The notes: a model not told the origin generated them from the sequence alone. A DNA stretch of 64,000 nucleotides from Planktosalinus lacus (GCF_014640155.1 NZ_BMGK01000002.1:134589-198588), one strand, 5' to 3'. Shown: positions 33,286 through 43,563, counted from the first letter of the stretch. Made by a program: numbers and translations.

Positions 33286-33436
33286 AGTGTTATATTTGTT
33301 AATTTAAATGCTGTATTTTAGGTTTCAAAGTTTCTTAGTGTACTTTAGGTAAACATGTTTCTCGCAAAGACCGCAAAGATTACCCGCAAAGACCGCTGAA
33401 AATTCTTGCATTTTTCTATTTTCTAAATTCTCACTT

Positions 33437-33457
33437 CGATATTCGATATTCGATATT
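33437..33457. repeat. three tandem copies of a 7-nt unit CGATATT
   Basis: The 184-nt gap between the ABC genes holds this short satellite and, at 33362-33398, two near-copies of CGCAAAGACCGCAAAG-type sequence related to the repeats at 36186-36225. No gene is seen. Confidence 0.7.
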
Positions 33458-33469
33458 CTCACTACGTTC

Positions 33470-34939
33470 CTACTTACTCTCACTATAGGCTGCAATCGTT
33501 TTATACTTTTCGGTTTTATAGATGTTTTCGATGATGGAAAACACTTTTTCCTTAAAGGCAAACCCCAGTACGCCCGTCAAGGCGACTATCAGATAGCCCG
33601 CTTCCGGACTGTGGGCGTAATGCCCTATGGCATAAAAAATCATGGGCAGCAACAGTTTGGGCAAGGCCAGCAACATGCTTTTGATGTTAAATGCCTGTTT
33701 ATCGCCAAACACATTTTTGTTTTGCGTCAGGTCAATGGGTGTTTTCACATAGGCACCGGCCCACAATACCACGTGTGCATTGACACCAACATTGTAAATC
33801 GCTCCCACGATGATTGCCAGATAGACTTCCCAGCCAAAATACAGGTAAAACGAACTCAATAGCGTGGTAACAGTGGTGGCAACCACCATCAGCCACCATT
33901 TGGAATTCAGATAGTCTCTGTAGCGAATGTTCTGGCTCATCATCAGTGGATAATAAGCACTGTCCCAGCTGGGCACAAACTGCCCGAACGTAAACAGAAA
34001 CCCTCCGGTGACAAACAAGCCGGCAAAGATGCGCCACACCGGACCTTCATAAGCTTCAACGGCACCGGTAAAAAAGAGTAAGCCATAAAAAATAAACAGT
34101 ACACTGATGAACAAAGTGGTCTTAGAACGTTTGTTTCGCCGCAATAGCTTGATATCATTTTTCAGGAACGTACCCATCAAGCCAAAGCGATCCAGCCAGG
34201 TGAGTTGTTCAGTGGTGGCATCCTGTTGCTTAATGGACAATCCGGAGTCCAGGTACAAATGATTGAAAAAGAACCGATAGGTCAACCACATTGCTACTGC
34301 AAGCATCAAAAGCGGTAGCAGCATAGAATAAGGTTGCGAATACAACGTCTGAAATACAGGCCCGGTATACAGGGTGGGGTCAATCACTTCATAATAATGC
34401 AAACCCACCGTAGTGATGAGGATTCCGCCAATGGTATATAACAACCAGTCACGGTTGTTGATGAGTATATTGATAAAGTTATTGAAGAAAATCAATGCAA
34501 ATACACTGCAAAACCACGCCAGTACGCCCACCACATCAAACCCCTGTTGAATCAGTACCACTGAAAAAGGCAGCAGGAAAAACAAATGCAACCAGTTAAA
34601 ATAGGACATGATGGTTTTACCCAGGGTATAGCGCACAATGGTTTTTTTGAAAATGGGAAGGGTAAGCAATTGCCGCACATTCATCACCGGCATTTTCTGT
34701 AAAAAGAACCTGATTATCAAATCGAGTATCAAATAGTAAATCAAAAAGCGGTTGACAGTGGGGAACGGCTCCAGTTCAAATTTTTCGAGTATAAAATAAC
34801 TCCCAAACCCCAGTAACAAAAACATGGCGATAAAATAAAGTGCCCCCAGCACCATAAACACTTTTAAAACCATATTGGCCTTAAAGGAAGCAGAGCGCTT
34901 AAACGATTTCCATTCCAGGGTGATGAATTTTTTGAGCAT
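33470..34939 (-). CDS. DUF5687 family membrane protein, ABC permease
   Basis: A 489-residue polytopic membrane protein with about 12 helices, beginning MLKKFITLEWKSFKRSASFK, the start seen in the DUF5687 family of Bacteroidota. A motif region LLTLPIFKKTIVRYTLG follows helix 3. With the ATPase gene downstream on the same strand it should form an ABC-2 type exporter. No substrate can be named. Confidence 0.85.
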   Translation of the reverse strand: MLKKFITLEWKSFKRSASFKANMVLKVFMVLGALYFIAMFLLLGFGSYFILEKFELEPFPTVNRFLIYYLILDLIIRFFLQKMPVMNVRQLLTLPIFKKTIVRYTLGKTIMSYFNWLHLFFLLPFSVVLIQQGFDVVGVLAWFCSVFALIFFNNFINILINNRDWLLYTIGGILITTVGLHYYEVIDPTLYTGPVFQTLYSQPYSMLLPLLMLAVAMWLTYRFFFNHLYLDSGLSIKQQDATTEQLTWLDRFGLMGTFLKNDIKLLRRNKRSKTTLFISVLFIFYGLLFFTGAVEAYEGPVWRIFAGLFVTGGFLFTFGQFVPSWDSAYYPLMMSQNIRYRDYLNSKWWLMVVATTVTTLLSSFYLYFGWEVYLAIIVGAIYNVGVNAHVVLWAGAYVKTPIDLTQNKNVFGDKQAFNIKSMLLALPKLLLPMIFYAIGHYAHSPEAGYLIVALTGVLGFAFKEKVFSIIENIYKTEKYKTIAAYSESK

Positions 34940-35037
34940 AGGATAGGGATCTATATTTTTGAATTAGTTATAGGTAAAGATACCAAAGGTTTTGTTACAA
35001 AACGACCGTTTTTTAACATCTATGATACATCCCATCA

Positions 35038-36108
35038 CTACCCAATCAGGTTTTCATACAGCTTTATAACTTGCGGCAATACCGCTTCTTCGGTATAATG
35101 TGCTTTGATGTGTGCCTGCAGTTGCCCGGCGTCTTGTAAACGTTGTTCGGGTTGTTGGATATACTCCAGCAAGGCCTTTGCCAATGCTTCAGGAGTATTG
35201 GGTGGCACTACCTTGCCAAAGTCCTGCACCACTTCACGGCAATCCCCCACATCGGTCGTGACCACAGCCAGACCGGAGCGGGCGTATTCTAATAGCGTCA
35301 TCGGCAGACCTTCCATATCTGAACTCAGTACACCAATTTCAGCCTGTTGTAAAAGTTCAAAAACATCTGCTCGTTCTCCTAAAACAACCACCGCGTCACT
35401 CAAAGATTTATCGGTAATTAAATTCTGAACCCTATCTGAATAGGCGTCATTCAACACCTTCCCTATCAATAGTAGTTTCCAATCGGGTGCTTCAGGTTGT
35501 AGTAATGAAAACGCCTGGATGAGGTTCTCATGATTTTTGGGTGGACGTAAATTGGCCATACAAACAATTGTTTTGGTAGAACCACTTCCTGAGTCCGGTA
35601 CCCGAATTGCTTCTGGGTATGACACAAAATTAGGAAGGTATACACTTTGAACATTTCGTAAATATGTTTGATGCCATTGCACCAACTCCTTATTCACAGC
35701 CACTACCTTGTCAAAATAGCTTGAACACAAGACAAGTGTTTTGTTAGACCGCTTTGTGGTTTGCGTTCGGCTTCCATAATGGTCATGCCAAATGAGTTTT
35801 ACTGAGGGGTTCAAGCCCTTCAACAGGGTTCCAAAGAACCAGGAAGTACTGTGCGCGTGTATGAGTTGAATCTTCTCTTCTTTAATAAGTTGAGTGGCAT
35901 TGAATAGTGCCCGGAGTCCGATGGGACCTTGGCGGTTTAAAAAGCGGTAGTGTACCTGCGGGCTGATGGTCTCTTTTAAAAGGCCTTCCTCACGAGTACT
36001 CCATAAAAACACCGAACCTCCCCGTGCAGCCAGGGCGTTGGCATAGGACACCGCCATCCGCTCTGCCCCGCCGGCGTTTAAGGAATCTATAAGGTGAAGG
36101 ATTTTCAT
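35038..36108 (-). CDS. glycosyltransferase family 4 (GT-B)
   Basis: A 356-residue cytosolic sugar transferase. The N-terminal Rossmann half starts KILHLIDSLNAGGAERMAV, the usual GT4 opening. The donor half has the E-x7-E motif region EIGVLSSDMEGLPMTLLEYA. It is the last gene of the minus-strand polysaccharide cluster. The sugar is unknown. Confidence 0.9.
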   Translation of the reverse strand: MKILHLIDSLNAGGAERMAVSYANALAARGGSVFLWSTREEGLLKETISPQVHYRFLNRQGPIGLRALFNATQLIKEEKIQLIHAHSTSWFFGTLLKGLNPSVKLIWHDHYGSRTQTTKRSNKTLVLCSSYFDKVVAVNKELVQWHQTYLRNVQSVYLPNFVSYPEAIRVPDSGSGSTKTIVCMANLRPPKNHENLIQAFSLLQPEAPDWKLLLIGKVLNDAYSDRVQNLITDKSLSDAVVVLGERADVFELLQQAEIGVLSSDMEGLPMTLLEYARSGLAVVTTDVGDCREVVQDFGKVVPPNTPEALAKALLEYIQQPEQRLQDAGQLQAHIKAHYTEEAVLPQVIKLYENLIG

Positions 36109-36185
36109 GGGTTCATTTGTACTTATTCTTTAACGCCTTAAAAGGTGATGAACAAAAAGGGTTCACGCAAAGCAATATTGGTTTC

Positions 36186-36225
36186 TCGCAAAGAAACGCA
36201 AAGATGTTCGCAAAGAAACGCAAAG
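36186..36225. repeat. direct repeat of an 18-nt CGCAAAG-rich unit
   Basis: TCGCAAAGAAACGCAAAG occurs at 36186-36203 and again at 36208-36225. Related CGCAAAG strings lie at 33362-33398 and, on the opposite strand, at 36671-36716. This appears to be a dispersed intergenic repeat that spreads around glycan genes here. Confidence 0.75.
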
Positions 36226-36245
36226 TTTACTTTAAAGTTCATTAA

Positions 36246-36629
36246 TTACTCTTCCAGATTGTTTACAATTCTGTGAATATTACCTTTTAGAAGCTTACTA
36301 TTAAAATTTATAAGTAGACCTAATTTTTTATCAGACAATTTTAAATAAGTTAATAACTGTGAAAAATGAACCGGAGCTAAAGTATCAACAGATTTTACCT
36401 CAATTAGTAATTTATTTTCTACTAACAAATCAATTCTATATCCTACTTTTAACTTTACCTCCTTATAAATAAAAGGCATTGGAACTTGTTGTAACACTTC
36501 GAGACCTTTATTTCTTATTTCATAAGCCAATGCATTTTCATAAGCAGATTCTAATAAGCCCGGACCAACATTTTTATGTAATTCAAGAGCTAATCCAATT
36601 ACTAAATATGACAGTTCATTCTCGTTCAT
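36246..36629 (-). CDS. GxxExxY protein (PD-(D/E)XK nuclease-like fold)
   Basis: A 127-residue protein with the name-giving GLLESAY motif (~24-30), then GYRIDLLVENKLLIEVKSV, which holds the D...E-x-K core of the PD-(D/E)XK fold. This family is found scattered among polysaccharide clusters in Bacteroidota. Its role is unknown; a nuclease activity is suggested by fold only. It sits between two glycosyltransferases and is flanked by CGCAAAG repeats. Confidence 0.88.
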   Translation of the reverse strand: MNENELSYLVIGLALELHKNVGPGLLESAYENALAYEIRNKGLEVLQQVPMPFIYKEVKLKVGYRIDLLVENKLLIEVKSVDTLAPVHFSQLLTYLKLSDKKLGLLINFNSKLLKGNIHRIVNNLEE

Positions 36630-36727
36630 AATTTTTAAATACTATCTAAAAATAAAAAATATTATATAAATTCTTCGCGAATTCTTTGCGGTTAAACTTT
36701 GCGCCCCCTTTGCGTGAGCCCCCGCTC

Positions 36728-37840
36728 CTATTCAATCAAGCCCCTGATTTTTTCCTCAAAGGCTTCCAGCGTAAATTGTTGCGACCATTGTTGAGCTGCC
36801 AGAGATTGTTGTTTGATGGTTTCCATGTTTGACAGCAGGTTTAATAGCAGTCGTCCGTCCTCCTCCGGGTTTTTAGTAAGTAAGAGTCCCCGTTCCCCTT
36901 CCCCCAGCATTTCTGGTACACAGGAAACGGCTGTGGCCATAGGCACACACCCCCAAAACATCGCTTCGGCCACCGCCTTGGGCCAGCCTTCAGAAGTGGA
37001 GGGCAGGATTAAAAAGTGACCGGCTTTATAAGCTTGCTCTACGACATCTGCAGATTGGTTGCCTTTTAAAACAATGCTTCTATGGAGCTTGTATTTTTCA
37101 ATATACTGTTCCAGTTGTTTGCGCTGAACCCCTTCCCCATAGAGGTCCATATTAATATCAATTCCCTTTTGTTGTAGTCGATGCACCAGTTGCAAGGCAT
37201 ACAAAGGGTCTTTCCCGGGGGTTAACCCTCCCACAAACAAGGCTTTGAAGGGGAGCGTGAATTCTTTTGTAATGCGTTGTTTTTTGGAGTCAGGATAGGT
37301 GGCGGTAAAAAAGGGAAGTAGGTTTTTGGAAGCCTCCGGCCAGTGACCGTAAACCATTACCTGCATGTTTCGGGTGAGGAAGGTATTGTTTAAGATCCAT
37401 TTTTGAAAGCGGTAACTCAGGGGTTGTTTGGCGGCAGGATCCCAGTTCCCTGCATATTTAGCTGTTTTCTTTTTCTTCGGAAAGAAAACCTGCACCACAC
37501 ACCCCAGCAAACCCATATTCCCGGGACAGCGCAGGTGGATGTGGTCGGCATTTTTAATGGCATAAATTATTCGAATTGAATTAATAAATACAGTTGGAAT
37601 TGCTCTTAACATATTTATAAAAGAATTTATATTAAATTCTTTTAATTCAATTGTAGGTTCCAATTCAAATGAAATTGGAGCTATCAATAATTTTTTATCT
37701 TCTTTCCAAATAGGGCAACAAAACTGAATTGAATGGGTATACCTAGCCCACAACTGCATTTCTTTTTCATAGGGTGCATAAAGAAAGTTTTCTCTTTCTT
37801 TTATCACTATTGGCGCAGATGAAATCACAACTAATCCCAT
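36728..37840 (-). CDS. glycosyltransferase family 4
   Basis: A GT-B sugar transferase of about 370 residues. The start is set at 37840 (MGLVVISSAPIVIKERENFL), one base after the stop of the acetyltransferase gene; a longer start at 37891 would overlap that gene by 50 nt. The donor domain shows FVGGLTPGKDPLYAL, LYGEGVQR and the SEGWPKAVAEAMFWG acid motif. The acceptor is unknown. Confidence 0.88.
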   Translation of the reverse strand: MGLVVISSAPIVIKERENFLYAPYEKEMQLWARYTHSIQFCCPIWKEDKKLLIAPISFELEPTIELKEFNINSFINMLRAIPTVFINSIRIIYAIKNADHIHLRCPGNMGLLGCVVQVFFPKKKKTAKYAGNWDPAAKQPLSYRFQKWILNNTFLTRNMQVMVYGHWPEASKNLLPFFTATYPDSKKQRITKEFTLPFKALFVGGLTPGKDPLYALQLVHRLQQKGIDINMDLYGEGVQRKQLEQYIEKYKLHRSIVLKGNQSADVVEQAYKAGHFLILPSTSEGWPKAVAEAMFWGCVPMATAVSCVPEMLGEGERGLLLTKNPEEDGRLLLNLLSNMETIKQQSLAAQQWSQQFTLEAFEEKIRGLIE

Positions 37841-37841
37841 T

Positions 37842-38393
37842 TTAAATATAGCCCTCCGAACTTTTTTCTGACACTTTAATTGCTGGAACACCCATCATAA
37901 CACTATTACACTCAGTATTTGTATTTACTAAAGAACACGCCGCAATTAAAACATTATCTTTTACAATAATTTTGCCGGCAACTACAGCATTAGCCCCAAT
38001 GTAAACGTTATTTCCAATTTTAGGAACACCTCGGTTATCTCCTTGTCCAGAAACACCAATCGTTACGCCTTGAGAAATATTGCAATTGTTACCAATAATT
38101 GTTTTAGCATTTAAAATAATTCCTCCAAAATGTCCAATGTAAAAAGAATGTCCAATTTGAGCAGAAGCAGGTATTGAAATTCCTGTTAAAATTTCAATTG
38201 CTTTTTGCCAAAATAAGCAGAAAATTTGCAATAATTGTTTAAAAATTGGAATTGACATTTTGTAAACAGCGTGTGCAATTCGGTGTTGAAAAATCGCCCA
38301 AAAACCTTGAGTTAAAAATACAATCGTAATAAAATTACCCCCATACTTTTTGTATTTTTTGTAATCTAACAAAAGGAGTTTTATCCAATTCAT
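37842..38393 (-). CDS. serine acetyltransferase-like hexapeptide transferase
   Basis: A 183-residue left-handed beta-helix acyltransferase. A helical N-terminal part precedes hexapeptide repeats (IGHFGGIILNAKTIIGNNC, VTIGVSG, IGNNVYIGANAVVAGKI). The layout resembles CysE, but its place among glycosyltransferases points to acetylation of a sugar or glycan. No full-length N-terminal CysE domain is present. Confidence 0.85.
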   Translation of the reverse strand: MNWIKLLLLDYKKYKKYGGNFITIVFLTQGFWAIFQHRIAHAVYKMSIPIFKQLLQIFCLFWQKAIEILTGISIPASAQIGHSFYIGHFGGIILNAKTIIGNNCNISQGVTIGVSGQGDNRGVPKIGNNVYIGANAVVAGKIIVKDNVLIAACSLVNTNTECNSVMMGVPAIKVSEKSSEGYI

Positions 38394-38540
38394 CCAGCAA
38401 TTTTTTATAAAAATATTTTCTATTGAAATTTTGGCAACATCAAAGTGTAGTAATGCCTTTTTTGTGTTTTTTAACTCATTAAGTTCTTCTTAATCAACAA
38501 AACACCCTAAAATTTGTTCTGCAATATTATTGGGTCATCT
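38394..38540 (-). pseudogene. possible decayed 3' end of a glycan gene
   Basis: On the minus strand, just upstream of the acetyltransferase, one frame reads PNNIAEQILGCFVD, a stop, then EELNELKNTKKALLHFDVAK and on into the next gene's frame. The first phrase looks like the C-terminal part of a GT-B glycosyltransferase, but a TGA precedes it and a TAA interrupts it. The rest of the 275-nt gap shows no ORF. This is a weak call. Confidence 0.3.
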
Positions 38541-38668
38541 GATTTACAAAATAATTTGTTATATATCAGTTAGAGTTTGGTGATAAGGATCTAAATTACT
38601 AAAAATAATGTGGGGCTCCATAGCAATTATTCAAAACCATGCACACCAGAAACCCATAAACTCTTGAA

Positions 38669-39475
38669 CTACCCCTTACGCATCTTCATCGTCACATGCA
38701 TGCAATTAAAAAGGTGCTTGTCTGATGTGGCTGATTTTTCCCAATCTTCTTCATGCCATTTTTTTCCCAGGGATTGCTTTTTGGATGAATTTAGGGGTAA
38801 AAAATACAGGGCAAAGACCCACTTGGCCTTTCCCAACAGCCCCCGGCGTTCTTCAATGATAAATGCGTTGTCAAATTTAAAATATGTTTTTTTTGTAAAA
38901 GGCCATTCCCAGGCGGCATCGCTTTGAAAGGGACGGTAAACGCTTCGGATTATTTTAAGCGGTAAACTGGTTTCCAAGGGGTCATAGCTAACAACAATCC
39001 CACCGGACTTTAGTTTTTCCTTTAACCGGGCGATGAGTACGTCAACATTTTCAAAATGGTGCAACACCCCATATGCATAGATAATATCAAAACCGGATTC
39101 GTCAAAATCTTCAGAAAGAAAATCGGCTGCGATGGCTTTGGCCGTGGGAATAGACTCCAGACGTTTATTAAGACGCGCTATGGCAAGATCACTAAGGTCA
39201 AGGCCCACATAGGCTTTGGCGTTTTCAGCAAGATACATTGATAGATTGTTACCTGAAAAACACCCTAGATCCAGGACTTTTTTATCTCTAAGATCCCCAA
39301 ACCATTCCTTGTGCAAATCATATGACTGCTGCAACATGCCTGTCTCCCTGCGGATGCTCTTCAGGGTTTTTTCACGCAAGTTGGACCAAATACGCGTCGC
39401 CAGGTTTTTATTTTTGGTATTATAAAATTCCTTTTGCTTTTTGTTGGTTTCGAGTATGTCTTGTGTTGTTTTCAC
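38669..39475 (-). CDS. class I SAM-dependent methyltransferase
   Basis: A 268-residue cytosolic methyltransferase. Motif I is VLDLGCFSGNNLSMYL, followed by VGLDLSDLAIARL (acidic residue binding the ribose) and FDIIYAYGVLHHFENVD (motif IV region). It likely methylates a sugar, being surrounded by glycosyltransferases. It lies 5 nt after the GT4 gene upstream. Confidence 0.88.
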   Translation of the reverse strand: MKTTQDILETNKKQKEFYNTKNKNLATRIWSNLREKTLKSIRRETGMLQQSYDLHKEWFGDLRDKKVLDLGCFSGNNLSMYLAENAKAYVGLDLSDLAIARLNKRLESIPTAKAIAADFLSEDFDESGFDIIYAYGVLHHFENVDVLIARLKEKLKSGGIVVSYDPLETSLPLKIIRSVYRPFQSDAAWEWPFTKKTYFKFDNAFIIEERRGLLGKAKWVFALYFLPLNSSKKQSLGKKWHEEDWEKSATSDKHLFNCMHVTMKMRKG

Positions 39476-39480
39476 TTGAT

Positions 39481-40629
39481 TTAATTTATTAATTCATTAA
39501 AAAAATCAATATTTTCTTTTATTATTTTTTCTTGATCAAAAGTTTTTACAACAAAAGCTCTGGCATTTTTTCCAATAGATTCTGCTTTATTAGGGTTACT
39601 TAATGCCCAGTTTACTTTATCGGCTATATCCTCCGGGCTGTATGGATTACAGAGCAGTCCGGTTTTTTGATGCACAATTGTTTCCGGACCCGGTCCGGTT
39701 AGAGAAAAAACTACCACTTTTTCCATAGCCATTGCTTCAGGTGCTACAAGACCCTGAGTTTCCATATGAGACGGAAAAACACAAAGTTTTGCTCCTGCAT
39801 ATATTTCACTTATTTTATCATAACTTACAGGACCGTGAAAAAAAACACTCTTCATATGCTCTCCAATTTGTGGAAGTGTATTTTTTTTTAAAAAGTTAAT
39901 ATATGAGGTATTATCTTTAAAAAACCAATCTCTTCCATAAATATGTATTTCTGCTTCAGGATTAACTTTTTTTATATATGGTAATGCTAAAATTAACTGC
40001 CTGACTCCTTTTTTTTCACACACAGTTCCTGCAAATACTATTTTATTGGGATTTACAGGTATGTTTGAATCTGGTTTAAATTTTTCAATTGATAAAGGAT
40101 TTTTTATGATTCTAACAGGTTTTCCATGATAACTCAAATACTTCGAGGTGTGAATTTTTACATATTTTGAAACAGCAATAAAAGCATCAGCTTTTTTAAA
40201 AGACCTTTTTTCCTGAAGGCCTTTCCAACGATTTATTTTTCTTTTCTCTGCCTCTGCAAAAAAGTGATGCCCTCCGTGAAGTCTAATTATGTATTTTATG
40301 TTTTTCTGTTTCTTTATAAAGGCCAGCCCCAATTCAGCACTTTCAACTATGTCAATAGCTTCGTTATTATGTATTTGTCTTATTTTATCAGAAATAGATT
40401 TACTATTTAAAAACCATGTAATTCCTTTGTAATTTTTAGGTTTTAACCTGTATATTTTTAAATCATCATTCAATTCTTCCTCAGACTTGTTTTCATAATT
40501 TATCCCAACAATACTTACCCTATGGCCAAATTCTACTAACTTATTAGCAATGATTTTTACAAAAGTTCCTACTCCTCCATGCGGGTATCCTGGTTTTGGA
40601 TATTCTGAAGTTATAAAACAAATGTGCAT
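39481..40629 (-). CDS. glycosyltransferase family 4
   Basis: A 382-residue GT-B enzyme starting MHICFITSEYPKPGYPHGGVGTF with the GG-V-G acceptor loop. In the donor half it has FAGTVCEKKGVRQLI and the acid motif FPSHMETQGLVAPEAMAMEK. The start codon shares its first base with the preceding gene's stop. The local sequence is clearly AT-rich. Confidence 0.9.
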   Translation of the reverse strand: MHICFITSEYPKPGYPHGGVGTFVKIIANKLVEFGHRVSIVGINYENKSEEELNDDLKIYRLKPKNYKGITWFLNSKSISDKIRQIHNNEAIDIVESAELGLAFIKKQKNIKYIIRLHGGHHFFAEAEKRKINRWKGLQEKRSFKKADAFIAVSKYVKIHTSKYLSYHGKPVRIIKNPLSIEKFKPDSNIPVNPNKIVFAGTVCEKKGVRQLILALPYIKKVNPEAEIHIYGRDWFFKDNTSYINFLKKNTLPQIGEHMKSVFFHGPVSYDKISEIYAGAKLCVFPSHMETQGLVAPEAMAMEKVVVFSLTGPGPETIVHQKTGLLCNPYSPEDIADKVNWALSNPNKAESIGKNARAFVVKTFDQEKIIKENIDFFNELIN

Positions 40630-42026
40630 TAGCTCTTTAATAATTTATTGATTTTATTTGAAGCGTTTTGAAAATCTCCTAAAACAGCCATTTTCCATAA
40701 CTCCATTCCTTTTTGGACTTTAGCATATTCAATTTTTTGAAGCATCTCACTGATTTCATTTTTGTCATTTAACCAATATACAGCCTGAGATTTAGGCATT
40801 GTTCGAAAATGTTGGAATTGATAAATTGTTTTTACTGACCATCCCGGAACAGTCTTATTTTCTTGGTCATAATTTATGAAAATACATGGTTTTTCAAACA
40901 TAGCAAAATCAAATGCCATGGTAGAACCCACATTAATCACCAAATCAGAATAAAACACTGTGGATGTCAAAATTTTTAAATCGTTTTTATCCGGATAAAC
41001 AGTTGTCCAATGTGTCTTTCCATCAAAACGCCAAACGGGTGCAACTTCTTTTATTAAGCCAGGGTATTTGTCAATAACGTGTTTAAAACGCCCCGATACA
41101 TCTACCGGACACTGTCTTAATATAATTTGATAATCTTTATGAAGTCTAGTGGTCATAATAGCCTCAGCTAGATCATTCAAATATTTAGGATCGTCTGGCG
41201 ACGTTTTCACATCATCCCCTGAAAAGCAAATATTTTTTTTTGATGTATTTAAACCATATTTACTAAAAAATTCTTCTTTTGGAATTATATTTTCACTTTT
41301 ATAATAAGGTTCAAATTGTGGTGTGCCGGTAATATGAATTGTTGATTCCGGTATTTCAGGATAATATTGTTTCATCTCCTCTTTCATATGTTCAGACCAT
41401 ACCAAGAATAAATCTGTTCTTAAAGCCAGCCTGGCCTTGGGTAAATTGTCCCAGGAATAAATCACAGTTATAGTTTCAATACCGAGTTTCTTAGCAGCTT
41501 GCATCAATGGAGCAGCCTTAATAGCTCTTTGATGGGTGCAAAATATTTTAGCTGGTTGTTCTTTTTTTAAAATTTCTACCAGCTGAATATAAAAAGGATT
41601 GGTTTCTACTGACTGTGCATACTTTTTCTCTAAGTATAAAATAGATCTGTAGTTTTTTATAAATTTTGAAATAAATGTAACCAGAATATAAAACAACTTT
41701 TTATGCCAACTCGTATAATTATAATTCCAAGATTTTAATATGGTCTTGTTGTTTGTCAATTTGGTATTAAACCTTAATCTGGAAACACAAATTAACTCTC
41801 TGTAAAATTTTTCTAAAACAGTCTCTTTATAATTAGGAAGCTCAAAATCTCTTTTAATATTTGTAACACTTTTTATATACTCAATTGTTTCTACATCAAA
41901 ATTGTGAACTATAGTACATTCCTTTTCTATGTCATCAAATACATTAGTATAAAGATAATTTCTAATCCCAATACCGTCAGGTAACATTAGAAATATTTTT
42001 TTTTGTTCAGGCATGAATATTGACAA
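40629..42026 (-). CDS. GT-B-like surface-carbohydrate biosynthesis protein
   Basis: A 465-residue cytosolic protein without signal peptide. The C-terminal half has a UDP-sugar or CDP-glycerol transferase look: KIFCTHQRAIKAAPLMQAAK, TVIYSWDNLPKARL, FLVWSEHMKEEM, then HITGTPQFEPYY and a SDLVINVGSTMAFDFAMF motif with an acid in place. It probably transfers a sugar or glycerol phosphate. An alternative ATG is at 42014. The 307-nt stretch upstream separates it from the next gene. Confidence 0.7.
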   Translation of the reverse strand: MSIFMPEQKKIFLMLPDGIGIRNYLYTNVFDDIEKECTIVHNFDVETIEYIKSVTNIKRDFELPNYKETVLEKFYRELICVSRLRFNTKLTNNKTILKSWNYNYTSWHKKLFYILVTFISKFIKNYRSILYLEKKYAQSVETNPFYIQLVEILKKEQPAKIFCTHQRAIKAAPLMQAAKKLGIETITVIYSWDNLPKARLALRTDLFLVWSEHMKEEMKQYYPEIPESTIHITGTPQFEPYYKSENIIPKEEFFSKYGLNTSKKNICFSGDDVKTSPDDPKYLNDLAEAIMTTRLHKDYQIILRQCPVDVSGRFKHVIDKYPGLIKEVAPVWRFDGKTHWTTVYPDKNDLKILTSTVFYSDLVINVGSTMAFDFAMFEKPCIFINYDQENKTVPGWSVKTIYQFQHFRTMPKSQAVYWLNDKNEISEMLQKIEYAKVQKGMELWKMAVLGDFQNASNKINKLLKS

Positions 42027-42333
42027 AATATGTATTTTAATTTAAAAATTTATTTCTAAAAGAAATATTTTTGAAACTGCAAGGTATATGTTATACCAAT
42101 TAAATAACAATTAATGTAAAATTGATTTTCACATTTGGTTAACCTTAATTAGTTTTTACAACGGTTCCTTTTCTATCAAAATCTTTATTTCAACAAAGTG
42201 CTTTCCTTCTATTATAAAAACACACAGGTAATATCTTTGACTGTTTTTCCATAACTGTTTTTAATGCTTACTTTTAAGGCACAAGTTTATTGCCTGTATA
42301 TTTCTTATACATGGGTTTGGAAACTTAGGTACA
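42027..42333. other. AT-rich gap in the polysaccharide cluster
   Basis: The 307-nt interval holds no convincing ORF. A TATCTTTG string near 42228 is on the plus strand, opposite to all neighbouring genes, so it is not counted as a promoter. A promoter for 40629-42026 may lie here but is not evident. Confidence 0.5.
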
Positions 42334-43563
42334 TTATTGAAAAAGTTGAATTTTATTAGTTAGATTAATGATTCCGTAAATAGAAAAAAGAATCATAATT
42401 AGTCGATTACTGTATTTTAAAATATTTGGTATTTTATGATTTTTTTCTAAATCTGAATAGAATATTATAGACATAATAAAGACAGGAGCCAACCAACGCA
42501 TTTCTACATAAGAAATAATAATTAATGAAAATATCGAAATCATCATTAATGTAATGATTGGCACAAAACTAAAATTATCAACTTTTTTATGTTTAACTGT
42601 ATACACTATAAAAAATAGCGTGTTTATTAAAAGTATGATCCCTAATGATCGAGAACTATATATTAGCACATATACCAGATCCTTAAAAAACTCTTTAAAA
42701 GTAACATTAAAATCGTGAATTAAACTTTTAATAATTCCATCTGGAAGTGATTCTTTTCCGTGAATCTGGATATAATTTTGAGTTTCTTCCCAAGAAGGAT
42801 GTTGAAAGTTATTTAGCTCTCCCTTGTTAACCATCAATTGAGCAAGATATTGACGTTGAGACCATGACACCTCTATTCCTTTTGGCGGCTTTTTATTATC
42901 ATAGGAAAAATGGCCATTTTGTAATAAAGATGGAATATTCAAAACAAATAAAAAAATAAGTAAGTATATTGGAATTTGGAGTCTCTTGGAAAACTTAATT
43001 TTTGTTTTAAAAAAAATATAAAATCCAAAAATTATAATTGGAAAATAAATAACAAATAATTCCCTAGTGAAAATACATATTACCAAAGCGGTTAAAGCAA
43101 TATTCAAATGAAATGTTTTTTTAAAAGCTGCACGGTAAACTTCATTGATAAAAATTATCAAAGAGATAAAAAAAAGAGTATCATTTGTTCCATAATAAAA
43201 AAAACCTACAGTTGAAAGATAAAATATAATATAAAAATACCCTTTCAATGAAGTTCTATTATCGATTTTAAAAAAATAAAAAAAAGTTATTATTAACAGT
43301 AGAATATTAACAAACCTTAAGGCAATATATTCTTCCAAAATTAATGAAAACGGATAGGCCAACAGCATATATGGAATTGAAATACTTTCTTTAATTGCTT
43401 CAATCCAACCGATTTCTTTTATCAAAATTAAATCATTAATAAATAAACTCTCGTCTCCAGCACCAACAGGTCTATTTAGAAAGAAATAAGTAGAAACCCC
43501 TAAGTAGATTAGTAATAAAATAAAAAACGAATAGTTTATAAAAATAAATAACTTATTCTTCAT
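42334..43563 (-). CDS. GT-C-like polytopic membrane protein
   Basis: A 409-residue membrane protein with about 11 helices. After helix 1 an extracytoplasmic acidic motif GAGDESLF is placed where GT-C glycosyltransferases (ArnT/PMT type) keep their catalytic acid. A large external loop near 230-290 follows. It could transfer sugars from lipid carriers or act as the polymerase of the cluster; the first is favoured by the acidic motif. It overlaps wecE by 11 nt. Confidence 0.6.
   Translation of the reverse strand: MKNKLFIFINYSFFILLLIYLGVSTYFFLNRPVGAGDESLFINDLILIKEIGWIEAIKESISIPYMLLAYPFSLILEEYIALRFVNILLLIITFFYFFKIDNRTSLKGYFYIIFYLSTVGFFYYGTNDTLFFISLIIFINEVYRAAFKKTFHLNIALTALVICIFTRELFVIYFPIIIFGFYIFFKTKIKFSKRLQIPIYLLIFLFVLNIPSLLQNGHFSYDNKKPPKGIEVSWSQRQYLAQLMVNKGELNNFQHPSWEETQNYIQIHGKESLPDGIIKSLIHDFNVTFKEFFKDLVYVLIYSSRSLGIILLINTLFFIVYTVKHKKVDNFSFVPIITLMMISIFSLIIISYVEMRWLAPVFIMSIIFYSDLEKNHKIPNILKYSNRLIMILFSIYGIINLTNKIQLFQ

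Noticed and set aside
42224..42240. Promoter box TATCTTTG in the glycan cluster
   Set aside because: It points against the direction of all nearby genes, with no ORF downstream of it on the plus strand.
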